The notes under the pieces were generated by a model. It was not told the origin of the DNA. It worked only from the letters and a program-made list of their open reading frames with translations, and did no database searches. A stretch of DNA of 64,000 nt. Origin: Tetrahymena thermophila SB210. Its lineage: Eukaryota; Ciliophora; Oligohymenophorea; Hymenostomatida; Tetrahymenidae. A program made the position numbers and the translations under genes. Location: positions 434,001 through 498,000 of the forward strand of contig NW_002476407.1 of the NCBI RefSeq assembly GCF_000189635.1, in the 5' to 3' direction. Shown here one piece after another: positions 25,407 through 37,236 of the stretch; position 1 is the first letter of the stretch, and the number at the start of each line of letters is the position of its first letter.

Positions 25407-26770
25407 AAAATAAAAATATAAATTTGTTTTTTAATTGCAAATATTTTTACTTTTTTTAACTAAAACTTAATGAAAAAAAATTTTTGAATAATTATTTGAT
25501 TTATAATGTATCTGTGTTTTATATAAAATAATTGTTTTTCCTATTTTTTATTATTTTCTATTAATTTTTTTATAAATTATTTTTGCATTTTAAATGATAA
25601 CAAACATAAATTTGCAAGACTTAAAAATTATATCTCATTTTTCAAAATAATGAAAATAAAATAAAGTGTTCAAGTGTAAAGTTATTAAATATATTAAAAC
25701 CAGTTGATGATAAAATTTTCTAAAATGATAGAAATATTTTGTTTATTTATCTAATGTTTAAGAGTAAGCTATAAAATCTTACTTGTATTTTCTGCATTTA
25801 TTAAAAATTATTGAGTGAGAAATAATTAAAAACTTTCCTTTTCTTTATGGATCTGATTATATTTATATTGAAAATATTAAAGCAATAATATTTTGATGAT
25901 TAATTTTATTTACTCTTTATCTTCTTAGAATTAAGTAGAAAATATTGTTTCATTTATAACATAAAATTATTCAATTTATGGATTATTTTTAATTTTTAAA
26001 TCCTGTAAAAAATTAGTTTCCAAATCAATGAAAAGCCATCATAGTTTTATCTTTTATTTACTTTCATAGCCCTAGCGGTTACCACAAAAATGTGAAGATT
26101 AACTTAAAATCAATTGAATTTTGAAATATTAGTATTTATTAATTTTAAGATACTGTAAAATAAGATAAATATCATTTTTTTGTTAATTGGTTTTTTAAAA
26201 TAGCATTATTTAAAATTAAAAATTATTTTAAAATAAATTTTATGTTAAAAAATAATAAAAGAAGCAATAACTTTTATATTAAATTTCTCAAATATATATG
26301 AAATTCAAAAAATCACATAAAAAAATGTTAATAGTGAATTATGAAACTTTAATTTTTACAACAAATAAAATTAAAGGCTTAGAAAATCATATTACTAAGA
26401 TATAAAAATAAGTTAGCTTATTTTAATTTTTTTAAAAATTTACACTTGCATAAATAAATTTATTTAATTTACTAATTTTTTTAATATTTAATAAAAAATG
26501 AAGTGTTGAAATAATAAATAGATATGCTAACTAATTCATTCATTTATTTACTTATTTTTACCTCGTTTTTCATAATTCAATTCAATCAAAATATATTTAA
26601 ATAAAAAAATATCCCCCTCTCTACCCCAAATTTTTCAAGAATCAACGTTTTTTATTTGAGGGAAAATTTCAATATTTTAGCTGGCCTTATGTAGATTCTA
26701 GTTTCTTTTATAACAATTTTAATCTCTCTTATATTTCAACTTCTTCATTAAATTATTCCGTTTTTTGATT
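25407..26770. other. Gene-poor AT-rich stretch
   Basis: No supported gene. It includes a C-rich patch at 26610-26632 within what appears to be a decayed duplicate of the downstream region (26570-27000 resembles 27380-27850 in block order). Confidence 0.5.
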
Positions 26771-26840
26771 TCAATGTTTTTAAGATAAAATGTAAATTAT
26801 TTTTGAATCTCGTTTTATTAATGAATATAAATTAAGTATT
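26570..26840 (-). pseudogene. Decayed duplicate of the small coiled-coil ORF
   Basis: Reverse-strand reading from 26810 gives a segment like RFKNNLHFILKTLKSKNG, which parallels the start of the 27382-27687 ORF (MRLKNKLYLKIRRLPNQQ). It is then interrupted in frame and lacks the heptad array. Non-coding flanks also correspond: the blocks with gatgtt...aatcctaaaa at 26890 and 27763 appear in the same order. It is most simply an old tandem duplication of about 0.8 kb in which one copy lost its frame. Confidence 0.35.
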
Positions 26841-27316
26841 TTAATTTACAAATTGATATAACAAATTTTTGATAATATGTTAATTAAGATGTTTTAATCC
26901 TAAAATTAACATTGGCAATAAATAATTAATTAATTATTCAATTTGAAAAAGTTTTTAGAATAGTAAAAAATAGTTAACTAATAAATTAAAGACATATATA
27001 CTCCTAATTTTTTCTTACAAAATTAATCAATATATTTTTTTTTTTTGAGTTAGCAAATAATTTGTTTTTTCCTTTTTTAAGGTCTTTAATAGATTGCTTA
27101 GGTGATTTTGCCAATATATAAATTTTATTTTGAAAATATGGATTAAAAGTTTAAATAGCTATCTTTTCCAAATTTATATACTCTACAAGCACTAAATTAT
27201 TTATTCATTTATCGTTTTTTCAATTCAAATTCTTTTAAATTACATAATAGCTCTTTTAAAATTGAATTTATATAATTAAAAATATGGAAATTGTATTTTA
27301 GTTATAGAAGAAGCAT
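26771..27316 (-). CDS. Possible lysine/glutamine-rich ORF, doubtful
   Basis: In the ciliate code an open frame of 181 codons runs from an ATG (complement 27314-27316) to a TGA at 26771. It is rich in Ile, Lys, Gln, Asn and Cys. An overlapping frame also contains a protein-like piece (LAKSPKQSIKDLKKGKNK, near 27060-27110), so at most one of the two is real. With TGA as the only stop, chance frames of this size are possible in such AT-rich DNA. No domain was recognised. Its end overlaps the decayed copy of the 27382-27687 ORF. I keep it as a candidate only. Confidence 0.2.
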
Positions 27317-27381
27317 ACAAAACATTAAGGTCTAACTAAACAAACTAAAATTTAAATTCAATTTATGTTAAATTACACTAT

Positions 27382-27687
27382 TCAAAATATATAGCAATTG
27401 CAATTACATTCATTTTATTCTAATTTTTCCTTGATCTCATTTATCTAAGTTTATTACTAATTTACCTGGTTTAGTGTCTAATTCACCTAGTCTAGTGTCT
27501 GATTCACCTTATTTAGTGTCTAACTCACTTTGCTTAGTGTATAATTCTCTTAGTCTTATCTATTATTCAGATTATCTTTTTTAGGTTTTTATTTCTTATT
27601 CTTAGAGTTTAACTTCTCAAGCACTTCTTGAAATTATTGGTTTGGTAATCTTCTAATCTTTAAATATAATTTGTTTTTGAGTCTCAT
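27382..27687 (-). CDS. Small coiled-coil protein with a 7-residue repeat
   Basis: An open frame of 101 residues runs from an ATG (complement 27685-27687) to a TGA at 27382; an in-frame TGA lies just upstream. The N-terminus is basic (MRLKNKLYLKIRRLPNQQF), followed by a Lys/Asn-rich linker. Then come four to five copies of a 21-bp repeat that reads as a perfect heptad (SQTLNKV, NQTLDQV, NQTLNQV), the layout of a coiled coil. The tail has an unusual CNCNC run. An optional short intron may start within the last repeat (gtaaattag...). No family was recognised. A related but decayed copy lies at about 26570-26840. Expression is unknown; the 21-bp periodicity kept in frame is the main argument for coding. 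Confidence 0.4.
27440..27556 (-). repeat. 21-bp tandem repeat (heptad-encoding minisatellite)
   Basis: On the plus strand the units end tagtgtct, with bodies such as aattcacctagtctagtgtct. Five units are recognisable and decay toward 27556. On the minus strand each unit encodes one heptad of the small coiled-coil ORF. Confidence 0.7.
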
Positions 27688-27993
27688 TATGTTAAACGTT
27701 AATAATCAAAAATTTTGATATATAAATTATATTGATAACTTTTTGATAATCAATTAACCTATGATGTTTAATCCTAAAACTTAAAGTATCAGAAATATAT
27801 TATTTATATTGAAATTTATGTTTCAGTTATAATTTAAATTTTATTTATTATACAATTACACTTAAATTGAGGAACTTAAATTTATAATAATATATAGATT
27901 TTAGCTCATCTCTTTAATATTTTATTCTAAAATATTTCTAATTATTTTCTAGTTAATTTAATTAATGTATTCATATTATCATTTAATTAAAAA

Positions 27994-28434
27994 TTCATTT
28001 TATCAATACAAAAAAGTTATTTGCAGTCTAAAAATTTGGTAAACTTGAAAGAAAAAATAGTTGATATATCAGTTGAATTTTTATAAAATGATTTTGAAAG
28101 AACTCCAAACAATGTATTTTAATTTTATTATGTTTTTTCATTTGAGCTAAACTTTTTAATTTTTTTATTAAAAATATGCAAAAAATTATGCTTTAATGAC
28201 TAAAATGATTACGAAATTCATCAAGAGTAATGCGAAGATAAAAATTTTATAAATGACTTATTAAGGGTTTGTAATTTAATATAAAAAATTTACTAAGGAA
28301 TAATAAGAAGTATTTTTTAAAGTCAAAAAGTTTAATTGAGCAAAAAAAATTAATTATTTTACTTGAATAATATATTAAAATTAAAAATCAATTGCTATTT
28401 TAAATAAAAGCTAACTTTATTTATGTATTTTTGA
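27994..28434 (+). CDS. Possible orphan exon or gene fragment
   Basis: This open segment of about 146 codons is closed by a TGA at 28432-28434. Two pieces look protein-like: KNLVNLKEKIVDISVEFLQ with NDFERTPNN, and KKLCFNDQNDYEIHQEQCE with INDLLRVCNLIQKIYQG. Between them is a hydrophobic AT-driven stretch that may be an intron, though no good GT...AG pair was found. There is no in-frame ATG near the 5' end. It could be the internal part of a gene whose other exons I could not find, or a remnant. No family recognised. Confidence 0.25.
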
Positions 28435-29489
28435 TTATAATGTATTTGATTTTTTTTTAAATTTAATTACAAATATTATATATTAAAACAAATAATATTT
28501 TAGTTTTTAATTAAGAAAAGTTTTGAAATAATTAATTTAATATTAATATTTTTTAAATATAATTTATGTTTTATAAATAGTAAGTAGAATAATTTTCAAA
28601 AAATATTTCTATTAAAAATATTTTTATAAATATTTTACTCTATTTTTTTTTTCAAAAAGTTTGGATGAATTAAAGAATATATATGATATATAAATTTAAA
28701 CATTATGATTTGTTCTATAAAATTAATTTGATAGACTATTAATTTTAGTTTATAATATATTTAAGCAAATTAAAATCAGTAGAACTAAATTGCATATCTT
28801 TAAAATTTAAGAAAATAAAGCTATTGTAAATAAAAGAGATATGAATTTAATTATTTATTTTTTCATGTAATAAAAAAAAAGATAATTTAAGAAAATATCG
28901 ATCACCAAATTAGGTTATAAACATTTTTAATAATATTTTATTCAGATGTTTTTTATTAATGTCTTCTTTATCTTTTAAAAGAATACGAAATTATTTTTAA
29001 GGTATTATTAAATCTTATTATCATTAATGATTTTTTGTGATTTTAAATATGAAAAATTTAATATTTTTCATTTTTAAGTAGATAATAGAAATAGATTAAA
29101 AAATAAAATTGTTTTTAAATTTTCTATTTTACAAATACAATAGCAAAAATAAGTTAATTTGAAAGGAAAAAGGTTTGGTGCAAATCTGTCACCATTTACT
29201 GTCTTATATTTTTTGTGCGTATTTGAGTATATATGTTCATTGATTTATTTATATAATTTGATTGAAATATACCTATTTTGTTAGCGTCTATCTACATGTA
29301 TGTGTTGAGTAGAACCCTAATTTTATAGTTAAACTAAACCCTCCCTTTATATATATTTCTTTACTTTTGATTTCGGAAAGATAGATTGTTAGTTGGATTG
29401 ATTGATAGATTCATCATGAGTGAGATCATAGATGCAATTTTTTTCTATTTTGATATATTATTTGTGTTTAATATTTGATTTATGTTTAT
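28435..29489. other. AT-rich region without a gene
   Basis: Long A/T runs up to about 29160, then a patch of more mixed composition (29160-29420) with no reading frame of interest. It leads into the structured island described at 29490-29700. Confidence 0.5.
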
Positions 29490-29700
29490 ATATATTTTAT
29501 ATATATAGTGGTTAACTCAATTATCATGCCAATAATTGAGCACATATACCCTTTATCCATGATTGATTCACTTACCAACGTGATCATTTATTGTTTTCTC
29601 TGGGATGAATATCACAGTTAACTACATTTTTCACGTTCGCTTGTGTCTAAACCTAATTCCATATAAAATCTCAATATTATTTACGCGGGCATATAAGACA
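29490..29700. ncRNA. Candidate structured non-coding RNA island, strand unknown
   Basis: This patch is clearly richer in G+C and CpG than its surroundings and is not open in any useful frame. It holds a perfect 9-bp stem-loop (CTCAATTAT / ATAATTGAG, 29516-29540). A 7-bp long-range stem follows (AACGTGA at 29577-29583 with TCACGTT at 29631-29637), and it encloses a smaller stem (CTGGGAT GAAT ATCACAG, 29600-29617). Mixed-composition islands in ciliate intergenic DNA are often RNA genes. I could not match it to tRNA, U1-U6, U3, 7SL, RNase P or the Tetrahymena telomerase RNA template. A fragment resembling CATATAAG sits at 29690-29697. Confidence 0.35.
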
Positions 29701-30190
29701 GCAATAAATTAAGGCATTCAAATAATTTAAACAAATAAGTTAACAAAATAATAAAATTATGGGTTTGGTCATTTTAATTTAAAAAAATTAAATAAATGTG
29801 AAAATAAATAAGTGATATAGAACGAAATATTTATTAATTTATAATTTTAGTTTTTTTTAAATTAATAAATTTAGAAAAGCTCATTATTCTACTTCATAAA
29901 TAACATAAAGATAGATAGATAGATAAATAAATAAATAAATAAATAAATATATACACATTTACATAATTTAGCTATTTAAAAAATAACAATAATACATATA
30001 TTTATTAATTAATGGAGGGATATTATTTTTAAATCGACCAACACAAAAATTTCATTTTAGTTTATATATATATATATGATAATGATTTTAAAACTAATAT
30101 TAATCCAGCACCCTCATAAAATAAAAAAAATAAAAGTCATTTTACATTATTTATGAAATATTTCATTTTTTTGTTTCGAGCGTAAATAAA
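29701..30190. other. Intergenic region with microsatellite
   Basis: AT-rich. It contains the gata/aata microsatellite at 29908-29950 and a short TA run near 30063-30078. It is the 3' flank of the phosphatase gene. Confidence 0.6.
29908..29950 (+). repeat. GATA/AATA microsatellite
   Basis: Four gata units run into about seven aata units without a break. Confidence 0.9.
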
Positions 30191-30703
30191 TCATTTTAAT
30201 TGTAATTTTTAGCCCCATTTTTTAAGCTATTCTTAGAAGCCAGCATTAGGATCAACACAATCTCTCTTACTCCTTACATATTCTAATGTTGTTTAAAAGT
30301 TTTATTTTCTTTGCTTCATCAAATACGCAATTACTATTGTAGAACTTCTGGAAATGCCCATTTAACAGTGCACAAATACATTCGTGTGCAAAAGATTATC
30401 TGATATAAATTTATTAGCCTCATCGAAAAATTTAGACAAATCTTTCTCTGGTTCATCCTCCATTTATATGAATTTGTGTTTGATTTTTCTTTTTGGGTGT
30501 ATTTCTACAGGAGTATCAATTATTGATAGAATAGCTCCTATCTTCATTTATTAAATCTACTTTTCTCTTTCAACCATATGGACTCTCCCTAAATACAAAC
30601 CTCCCTTACCAAAATTATTTGGAGGAATTATTTCACTGATTATCTAAATGCCGCAATAAACATCATTTTTAGAAGGATCAATATATTATTCTTCTTCTTC
30701 CAT
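30191..30703 (-). CDS. Dual-specificity protein phosphatase
   Basis: Single exon, 170 residues. The signature HCQMGISRSST gives the cysteine-phosphatase P-loop HCxxGxxRS (Cys113, Arg119). Upstream are the family elements GLYLGRVHMV, IGAILSIIDTP and the general-acid region with Asp in MEDEPEKDLSKFF. After the loop come VIAYLMKQRK and the helix EYVRSKRDCVDPNAGFQEQL, the usual DUSP pattern (R..R..v.PN.gF..QL). The size fits a catalytic domain alone, as in atypical DUSPs. These remove phosphate from Ser/Thr and Tyr of MAP kinases or other targets; the target is unknown. No docking domain or signal peptide. It lies just downstream of ADH paralog 2, on the same strand, about 370 bp away. Confidence 0.9.
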
Positions 30704-31070
30704 TTTTAAACTAATAATAAATACTAAATAATATCAAAACTTTATTAATATTTTAACTAATTCTTTTAGATTTTGTTTTGAATTAACAACTCTAAATTTA
30801 ATGTATGAATAAACTTATAAATTCTTTTCGATCCACTATAAAAAGAATTCGTTTTTCTATATTTAATAAATTCCATTAAAATAGATTTTATAGCTTAAAC
30901 ATTAGAATGAAATAAAAACTCTATCTAAATAAATAGATAAATTAAAAAAGCGTTTAGGTTCAACAGATTAATTCAAACAAAATAAAAATAGACCTAATTA
31001 ATTTTTACTGAAAATAAATTTTAATATTTAAATAATATTTCTCAATGCAATTTATATTTCAAGTATATTT

Positions 31071-32168
31071 TCAAAAAAATCCAAAGCAGCTTGTTTTCTT
31101 CTAGACTTTTTTTTCAACACCAAAAAAACTCTAAACATCAAACAAACTTATTTTGCCCACAGTTTTACCAGATTTGCTTAAATTGTGAGCATCAATCAAA
31201 CTGTCTAAAGAAAACTGCTTTTATTTTTAGACTGTAGGGATTAATATTCCTTTGTCGTATAGCTCACTGATTTTATTCAGTATTTAATTTTATTTTTCTG
31301 GTTATTCACCAAACATAGAACGAGTAAACATACATTCAATTGAGATTTTTGCCCTTTTCAAGAATAATAATTACAAATTTAGAGGCTCGTCAAATCCAAC
31401 AACACCAACAATACGGCCAAAAGGTTTGATTAAGGATGCAAACTGTTCAAAATAAGATGACTTCATTTCTACACAGTTGAAGATGTAATCCAAACTTGAA
31501 ATATTTAGTTTATTTAGCTCTTCAGCTAAGGGATTTTAATGGTTAATTACAAAGTCAGCTCCCATTTTTTTGCAGAAATCTATGCTTTCCTTTCTAGATG
31601 CTGTAGCAATCACTGTTAGGCCTAAAAATTTTTTGGCTATTTAAATAGCTGAACTACCAACTCCTCCTGCAGCTCCAACAATCAAAATGTTTTTATTTTA
31701 ATTGTGCTATTTTTCTGTTGGAGAAATGCGCATTTCTTCAACAATACCCTCATAAGCAGTAAGACTCACTAAAGGTATAGCAGCTGCTTCAGCATGACTA
31801 AGCTTTCTAGGCTTGTTTCCAACTATTCTTTCATCTACAATTTAATAGTTTGCATTAGATCCATGTTTAGTATATTCTCCCGAATATATTACTTAATCTC
31901 CTACATTAAAAAGCTTACAGTCAGAGCCTATTTTAACTACCACGCCACTTGCATCAAATCCTAAAATAACAGGATTATCCTAAGAAATATTTTAAGTTCT
32001 GATAGACTGCAATTTTTTGTAATCAACAGGATTAACACTAACAGCTTCTATTCTGACAAGTAAATCTTTAGAACCAAGCTACTTGAGAGGAACTTCTATT
32101 AACGATAAATCACCTTTAGGATCTTTTAATCCAATAGCTTTAATAATTGCTGGAGTAATTTAAGCCAT
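31071..32168 (-). CDS. Zinc-type alcohol dehydrogenase / quinone o oxidoreductase-like protein, paralog 2
   Basis: Single exon, 365 residues, start ATG complement 32166-32168. It is collinear with paralog 1 over its whole length: [48 protein letters not shown]-type segment, [10 protein letters not shown], Rossmann [10 protein letters not shown] (one Gly of paralog 1 replaced by Ala), [28 protein letters not shown] and [13 protein letters not shown]. It carries a C-terminal extension of about 14 residues (FGVEKKVQKKTS...) not present in the other two. It probably acts as an NAD(P)H-dependent reductase in the cytosol. Its conserved core indicates a functional gene. It is closer to paralog 3 in several blocks (CVEM, VGFDEPL). 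Confidence 0.9.
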
Positions 32169-34428
32169 TTTAGAGAAATTCAAAGTATTTTAGATTTTAT
32201 AGGTTTTTTTTTAATTATTTTAAGTATAACAAAACAGCAACCAGGTCCTATTTAAGCTTTTTTCTAGCAAATATTAATAGAAATTTCAATAATTCTATTT
32301 TCATTCCAAATTTGTTCTATTTAATTAATTCAATGTAAGTTCATTGATTTCAAAAAAAAATTTTTTGTAAACAATTTGAGCTAAATTAGGTAAATTATTT
32401 ATAATTCATCATATTTTAAAAGAAATTAATAATGTCTTTATTTAGTATTCAAATTATTGAAAAAAAAATTAATATAAAAAAATTATTTCTGATTAAAACA
32501 TTTAATTAAATCTGCAAAGAAAATATTTTTATTAACCAAATAATTAAAATTAATTATTAATATGTATCACCTTAAATACATTTTATTAGAGAAATGATAA
32601 ATAAATAACTTATTCACTTTGACAAATAAATAATCTAATATCCTATTAGTAAGAAATTAAATAAAAGCATTTAACTTATAATTTTGTCGAAAAATTCGGT
32701 CAACTTATGAATATTTTACACTTGGTTTTATATATTATTATTTAACACTAACCCAATATTTATATAATTTACATTTGTTTTGTATAATTTTATTTAACAC
32801 TAACCCATTATATGATTATTTTACACCAAAAATTATGGTGTAAAATAAACTTATAATAAGTAATTGTAAAATATTATTATATAAAAATGTTGAATGTTTT
32901 TTAAAATAAATGAATAAAATATAATATTTTACAGTATAAGAAATTATCAGAAAAGAAAATTTTTAATTTATTAAAACAAATCAATAAATAAATAAAATAT
33001 TAAATTAATACAAAATATTTAAAACATTTTTTAATAAATTTTTTAACAAAAAAAGGTTAAAAATAAATACAAATATAAAATATAAAACCAGACTAAATAT
33101 AGAATTTAAAACTCACATGCTAAATTAAACAAATAAAAAATAAATATAATTTAAAATTTAATCATAAAATTTAGTTATTTTTTAGCTATTAAAACCAAAA
33201 TTAATAAAAAAAATAATTAATTTTAAATGATATTTATATTTTATTTGATTTATTAAGCCAAAGAGTTTATTAAAATTATATACTTAGCCTTAGTAACAAT
33301 CTGATAATTTTTTTTAATTAAAAATGCTATTACATATTTGATCAAATTACTACAGTTATTTATTTCTCATTATTTCTTTTTTAAAATCTATATTATTTAA
33401 AAAAAATTAATTAAAATAAAATATTTTTGAAAGTCTTAATTTACATTTAACTACGTTATAATTAATTACCAACGCTATTTATTCAAAAATAATCGAGTAT
33501 AAAGGTTTTTATATCTCTAATATAGCTGAAATATAAAATTAACGGCTAGATTTATATCACATTAAATCAGCCGTCAAGAATTATAAAACAATAGAATAAC
33601 TACTAAATTTAGTCTAAAGGTTTAATTCTAAATTCTAGTTTGAGTTTTAGGAAAATTACTAGAGATTTTTCTTTTTGATAAATATATTATCCAGATAATT
33701 AATTATAATTAAAATCCGCAATTGTTTGCTAAATTTCTAATTAACTTTTTTACTTCTTAATTTTAACAACTAAATTTTATCTTTCATAATTTATGTAATT
33801 TTATTAATAAATTTTATTTTTTTATGATATTTTCTGATTAAAGTTTTTTACTATTACTGCTTAAATTATATGTTTAGATAGCCAATTTAAAAGTTATTTA
33901 ATCATATTGTAATTAATTAATTACTTTTTATTTTAGAAAATATTTTACATCTACATAATAAATAATAGTAAAATTTTTTTATTTATGATTAATAAATAAA
34001 TAGCTAAACATTTTCACATTTTATTAACTTTGAAATAAATTTTAACTGCATAATTTTATTTTTAATCTTCAATAGAAAGATCAAATAAAATCTAATATAA
34101 GCTAACAAATTAATTCATTCTTTTTTCTTTTACTGTTTTTAAATTAAAATATAGTAAAAAATAATCATAGCAAAATAATTTAATATGAACTTTTTTTTGG
34201 AGATTAAAAATAAATCAAAACTTTGTTTTTAAATTGTTTAAAAGAATCAAAATTGTTTTAAAAAAGAAAATCATTCACATATTTTTAAACATTATGAAAA
34301 TCTTATAAATGTTAAACAAAAAAAGAATATTTTAATTATAAATTTATGTTTTATCAGAAATGCTTCAAACAAATTATAAATAATTTATTTGTATGTGAAT
34401 TTATTTATCTAAAATGTAAGATTATTGA
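32169..34428. other. AT-rich intergenic region between ADH paralogs 2 and 3
   Basis: No gene seen. It contains a direct repeat (ttaacactaaccca at 32741-32754 and 32792-32805) and a 12-bp perfect hairpin at 32816-32848. A small inverted pair (acggct...agccgt) occurs at 33541-33577. Confidence 0.6.
32735..32848. repeat. Direct repeat followed by a perfect hairpin
   Basis: The block tatttaacactaaccca occurs twice, about 51 bp apart. Right after the second copy, TTATTTTACACC (32816-32827) pairs with GGTGTAAAATAA (32837-32848) across a 9-nt loop. Function is unknown; it may be a transcript end or the remains of a small mobile element. Confidence 0.6.
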
Positions 34429-35490
34429 TCACTTTTTTGCATCAAAAAAACCTTAGACATCAGACAAAACAATTTTTCCAATAGTTTTTCCAGACTCTGA
34501 GAGTTCAAGCATTTGCTTCAGATTTTCAATAGAAAACTTTTTAGTGATTTAGATCGTAGAAATTAGTATTTGCTTATCGTAAAGTTCACTAATATGGTTC
34601 AAAATTTAATTTTGCTTTTCAGGTTCTTAGTTAAACATTGAGCGAGTGAACATTAACTCAGCTGTTATTTTGGCTCTCATATAGAATAATGGTTTTAAGT
34701 CAAGAGGCTCATCAAAACCAACAATACCAAGAATATGACCGAAAGGTTTAATTAATGAAGCAAATTAATCAAAATAGCTTTTTCCCATCTCAACACAATT
34801 ATAAACATAATCTAACCCATCAACGTTAATATTTTTTAACTGTTCAGCTAAAGGTTAGTTATGGTTTATTACATAATCTGCTCCCATTTTAATACAGAAT
34901 TGCTTACTCTATTCTCTGGATGCAGTAGCTATTACTGTTAATCCTAAAACATTTTTAGCAATTTAAATAGTCATGCTTCCCACACCACCAGCACCTCCAA
35001 CAATCAGAATTGTTTTATTTAATTTTTATTATTTTCCTGTATATGGAATCCTCATTTCTTCAACTAAGCCCTCATAGGCAGTAAGAGCTACTAATGGAAT
35101 AGCAGCAGCTTCCGAATGAGACAGTTTTTTAGGTTTTATTCCCACAATTCTCTCATCAACTATTTAATAGTTTTAGAAAGAGCCATTTCTTATATAGCTT
35201 CCTGCATAAAATACTTAATCTCCTACTTTAAAAAGCTAACAATCTGAACCTACTTTGACAACAACACCACTTGCATCAAATCCAGCAATAGTAGGATTAT
35301 CTTCTGAAAGATTTTTATTGTTTAGTCCTTAAAGTACTTTGTAATCAACAGGGTTTATACTAACAGCTTCTACTCTAACAAGTAAATCTTTAGGTCCAAG
35401 AGGTTTAATAGGAGTACGAATCAATTACAGTTCACATTATGGACTTATTAGCCCAACAGCACTGGCAGAGGAAGGTATTATTTAGGCCAT
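34429..35490 (-). CDS. Zinc-type alcohol dehydrogenase / quinone oxidoreductase-like protein, paralog 3
   Basis: Single exon, 353 residues, start ATG complement 35488-35490. Core motifs follow the other two: [112 protein letters not shown] and SESGKTIGKIVLSDV. The N-terminus is the most divergent (SSASAVGLISPQCEL in place of the lysine-bearing AIGLTDPKG), which may affect the first strand. Same subfamily (close to TIGR02817) and inferred reductase role. The three copies are not strictly in tandem, because a phosphatase and other sequence intervene between 1 and 2. Confidence 0.9.
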
Positions 35491-37236
35491 TTTTATCTTT
35501 TAGATTTTTTTAAATTTTTTGTATTTTTATAGAATTTATTTATATTTTAATATTAAAAAAGCTATTTTTAATAGTGAAAGGTTGGTTACTGTCCAAAAAA
35601 TTTATGAATTTTTTTCTTCTTTCGTTTTTCTAATATTGAAGTTTACTTTCTAAAATATAATAGATAAATTATTATTCAATTTTTTTTTGAAGTGGTTATT
35701 AAAAAATTAAAAGCAAAAAGTCAGATTTCAAAAGATTTATCAAATCACACTATCAGAAAAAAGAAGATAGCAAATTATTATAATTATAATTTAAATGTAA
35801 TTTTTTTAAAATTATTGAATAAGGATATAAAAAATCTATCACAGGTATTTAAATAATATAAAATAATTTGAAAAATACAACTAATGAATAAAAAATTATT
35901 TAGTTTTGTTATTCAACTTTAAGTGATGATTATTTTTATTTTAATAACTATTAAAAGCATCTTGAATTCTATAATAAAAGCATTAAAACATTTCTCTTAT
36001 GTATTTTGCTGTGTTAATAAATAAAATTTATTTTATCATCTTTAGAAATAAATTAAGATAATAATTGCTATTTTAAGAATGAATCTGTATTTTTTCATAG
36101 AATAATTATTATTCTTTTTGTTTTCTATAAAAAATCTATTTTAGTTATTTAGAAAAATTAAAGAATTTTTACTTTTTTTAAAATTAAGTAACCAAACCAA
36201 ATATATAAGTAACAATAATAAAACTATTTTTTTATTGTGATCTTTATTAAATTGCTTTTAAAAACAAACTTTTTAATAGATTTAATACATAAATAAAAAT
36301 ACTTTATTTTATAATTCAAAATTATATTTTAAAAAATTTTGAATTTTACATTTTTAATATTATAAATAATTTTGATATAAAATAGAATACTTTTGATATT
36401 AAAAAGTTTTTTTTAAGAAAATAAATTATAATAAAATATTATTGCTTAAGATAGACATGTATTTTATGATAATAGTTAGAAATAAAAAAACATTTTTATA
36501 CGTTTTGTTTGTAAATAAGATTTATTTGATATGTGTATTAAATATTAACCATAAAATTATTCTATATACTATCTTTTAATTATTTTAAGTTCTTCTTAAT
36601 AATCAAATAAATTTACTAAGTAGACATTTTTATATGTGTTAATTAAATTTTATTATGAAAATTTTAAACTTGTTATAAAAAACAGTTTATTTTATGAATA
36701 AATTTATATTGTATTGTTACAATTTAAAAATTAGTTATTACTAAATATTTTCACTTAATCACATCAAGTAAGTAAATAATTCAAATTTTGAAATTGATAA
36801 ATCGAAGATCTTAAAATTGTTTTGAAATGTATAAAAATGTGATTTTGAAATATTAAATTTGGAAAATTATTCATATAAAATCTTGGTAGAATTAAAGTAA
36901 ATTAAAATGATTATTTAATTAATTTTTGAATTTGTAAATAGTTTATTTGCAAAAAAAAATAAATACATTTTTTCTATCATTAGTTGTAAATTATAAATTG
37001 ATAAATAAATAAATAAAATCTTTGAAACATGAATAAATAGAAAACAAGATTTAGGCTTTGTGGGCCTTTTAGTTGAGTTATAAAATTAAAGAAACTTATA
37101 TTTTTTTTAATTGTTTGTTTAGCAGATATATAATACATCAATTTAAAAGTAATAAATATAAAAAGGCAGAATTAAATATAAATTAGTGATTTTTGATATA
37201 ATTGTAGATAAAAGCGACTAAATAAAATAAAATAAA
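35491..37236. other. AT-rich intergenic region between divergent genes
   Basis: It separates ADH paralog 3 from the CFAP221 gene, so both promoters lie here. No coding frame with credible composition and no repeat of note. Confidence 0.6.

Noticed and set aside
29490-29640. Possible U1 or U6 snRNA (partial matches such as gcacatatac and gataag-like blocks)
   Set aside because: The matches are short and out of order, and no Sm site, ACAGAGA box or 5' splice-site-pairing end is present.
30191-35490. Operon-like grouping of the phosphatase with ADH paralogs 2 and 3
   Set aside because: The gaps are hundreds to thousands of bases and ciliates do not use operons as a rule; the shared strand is the only link.
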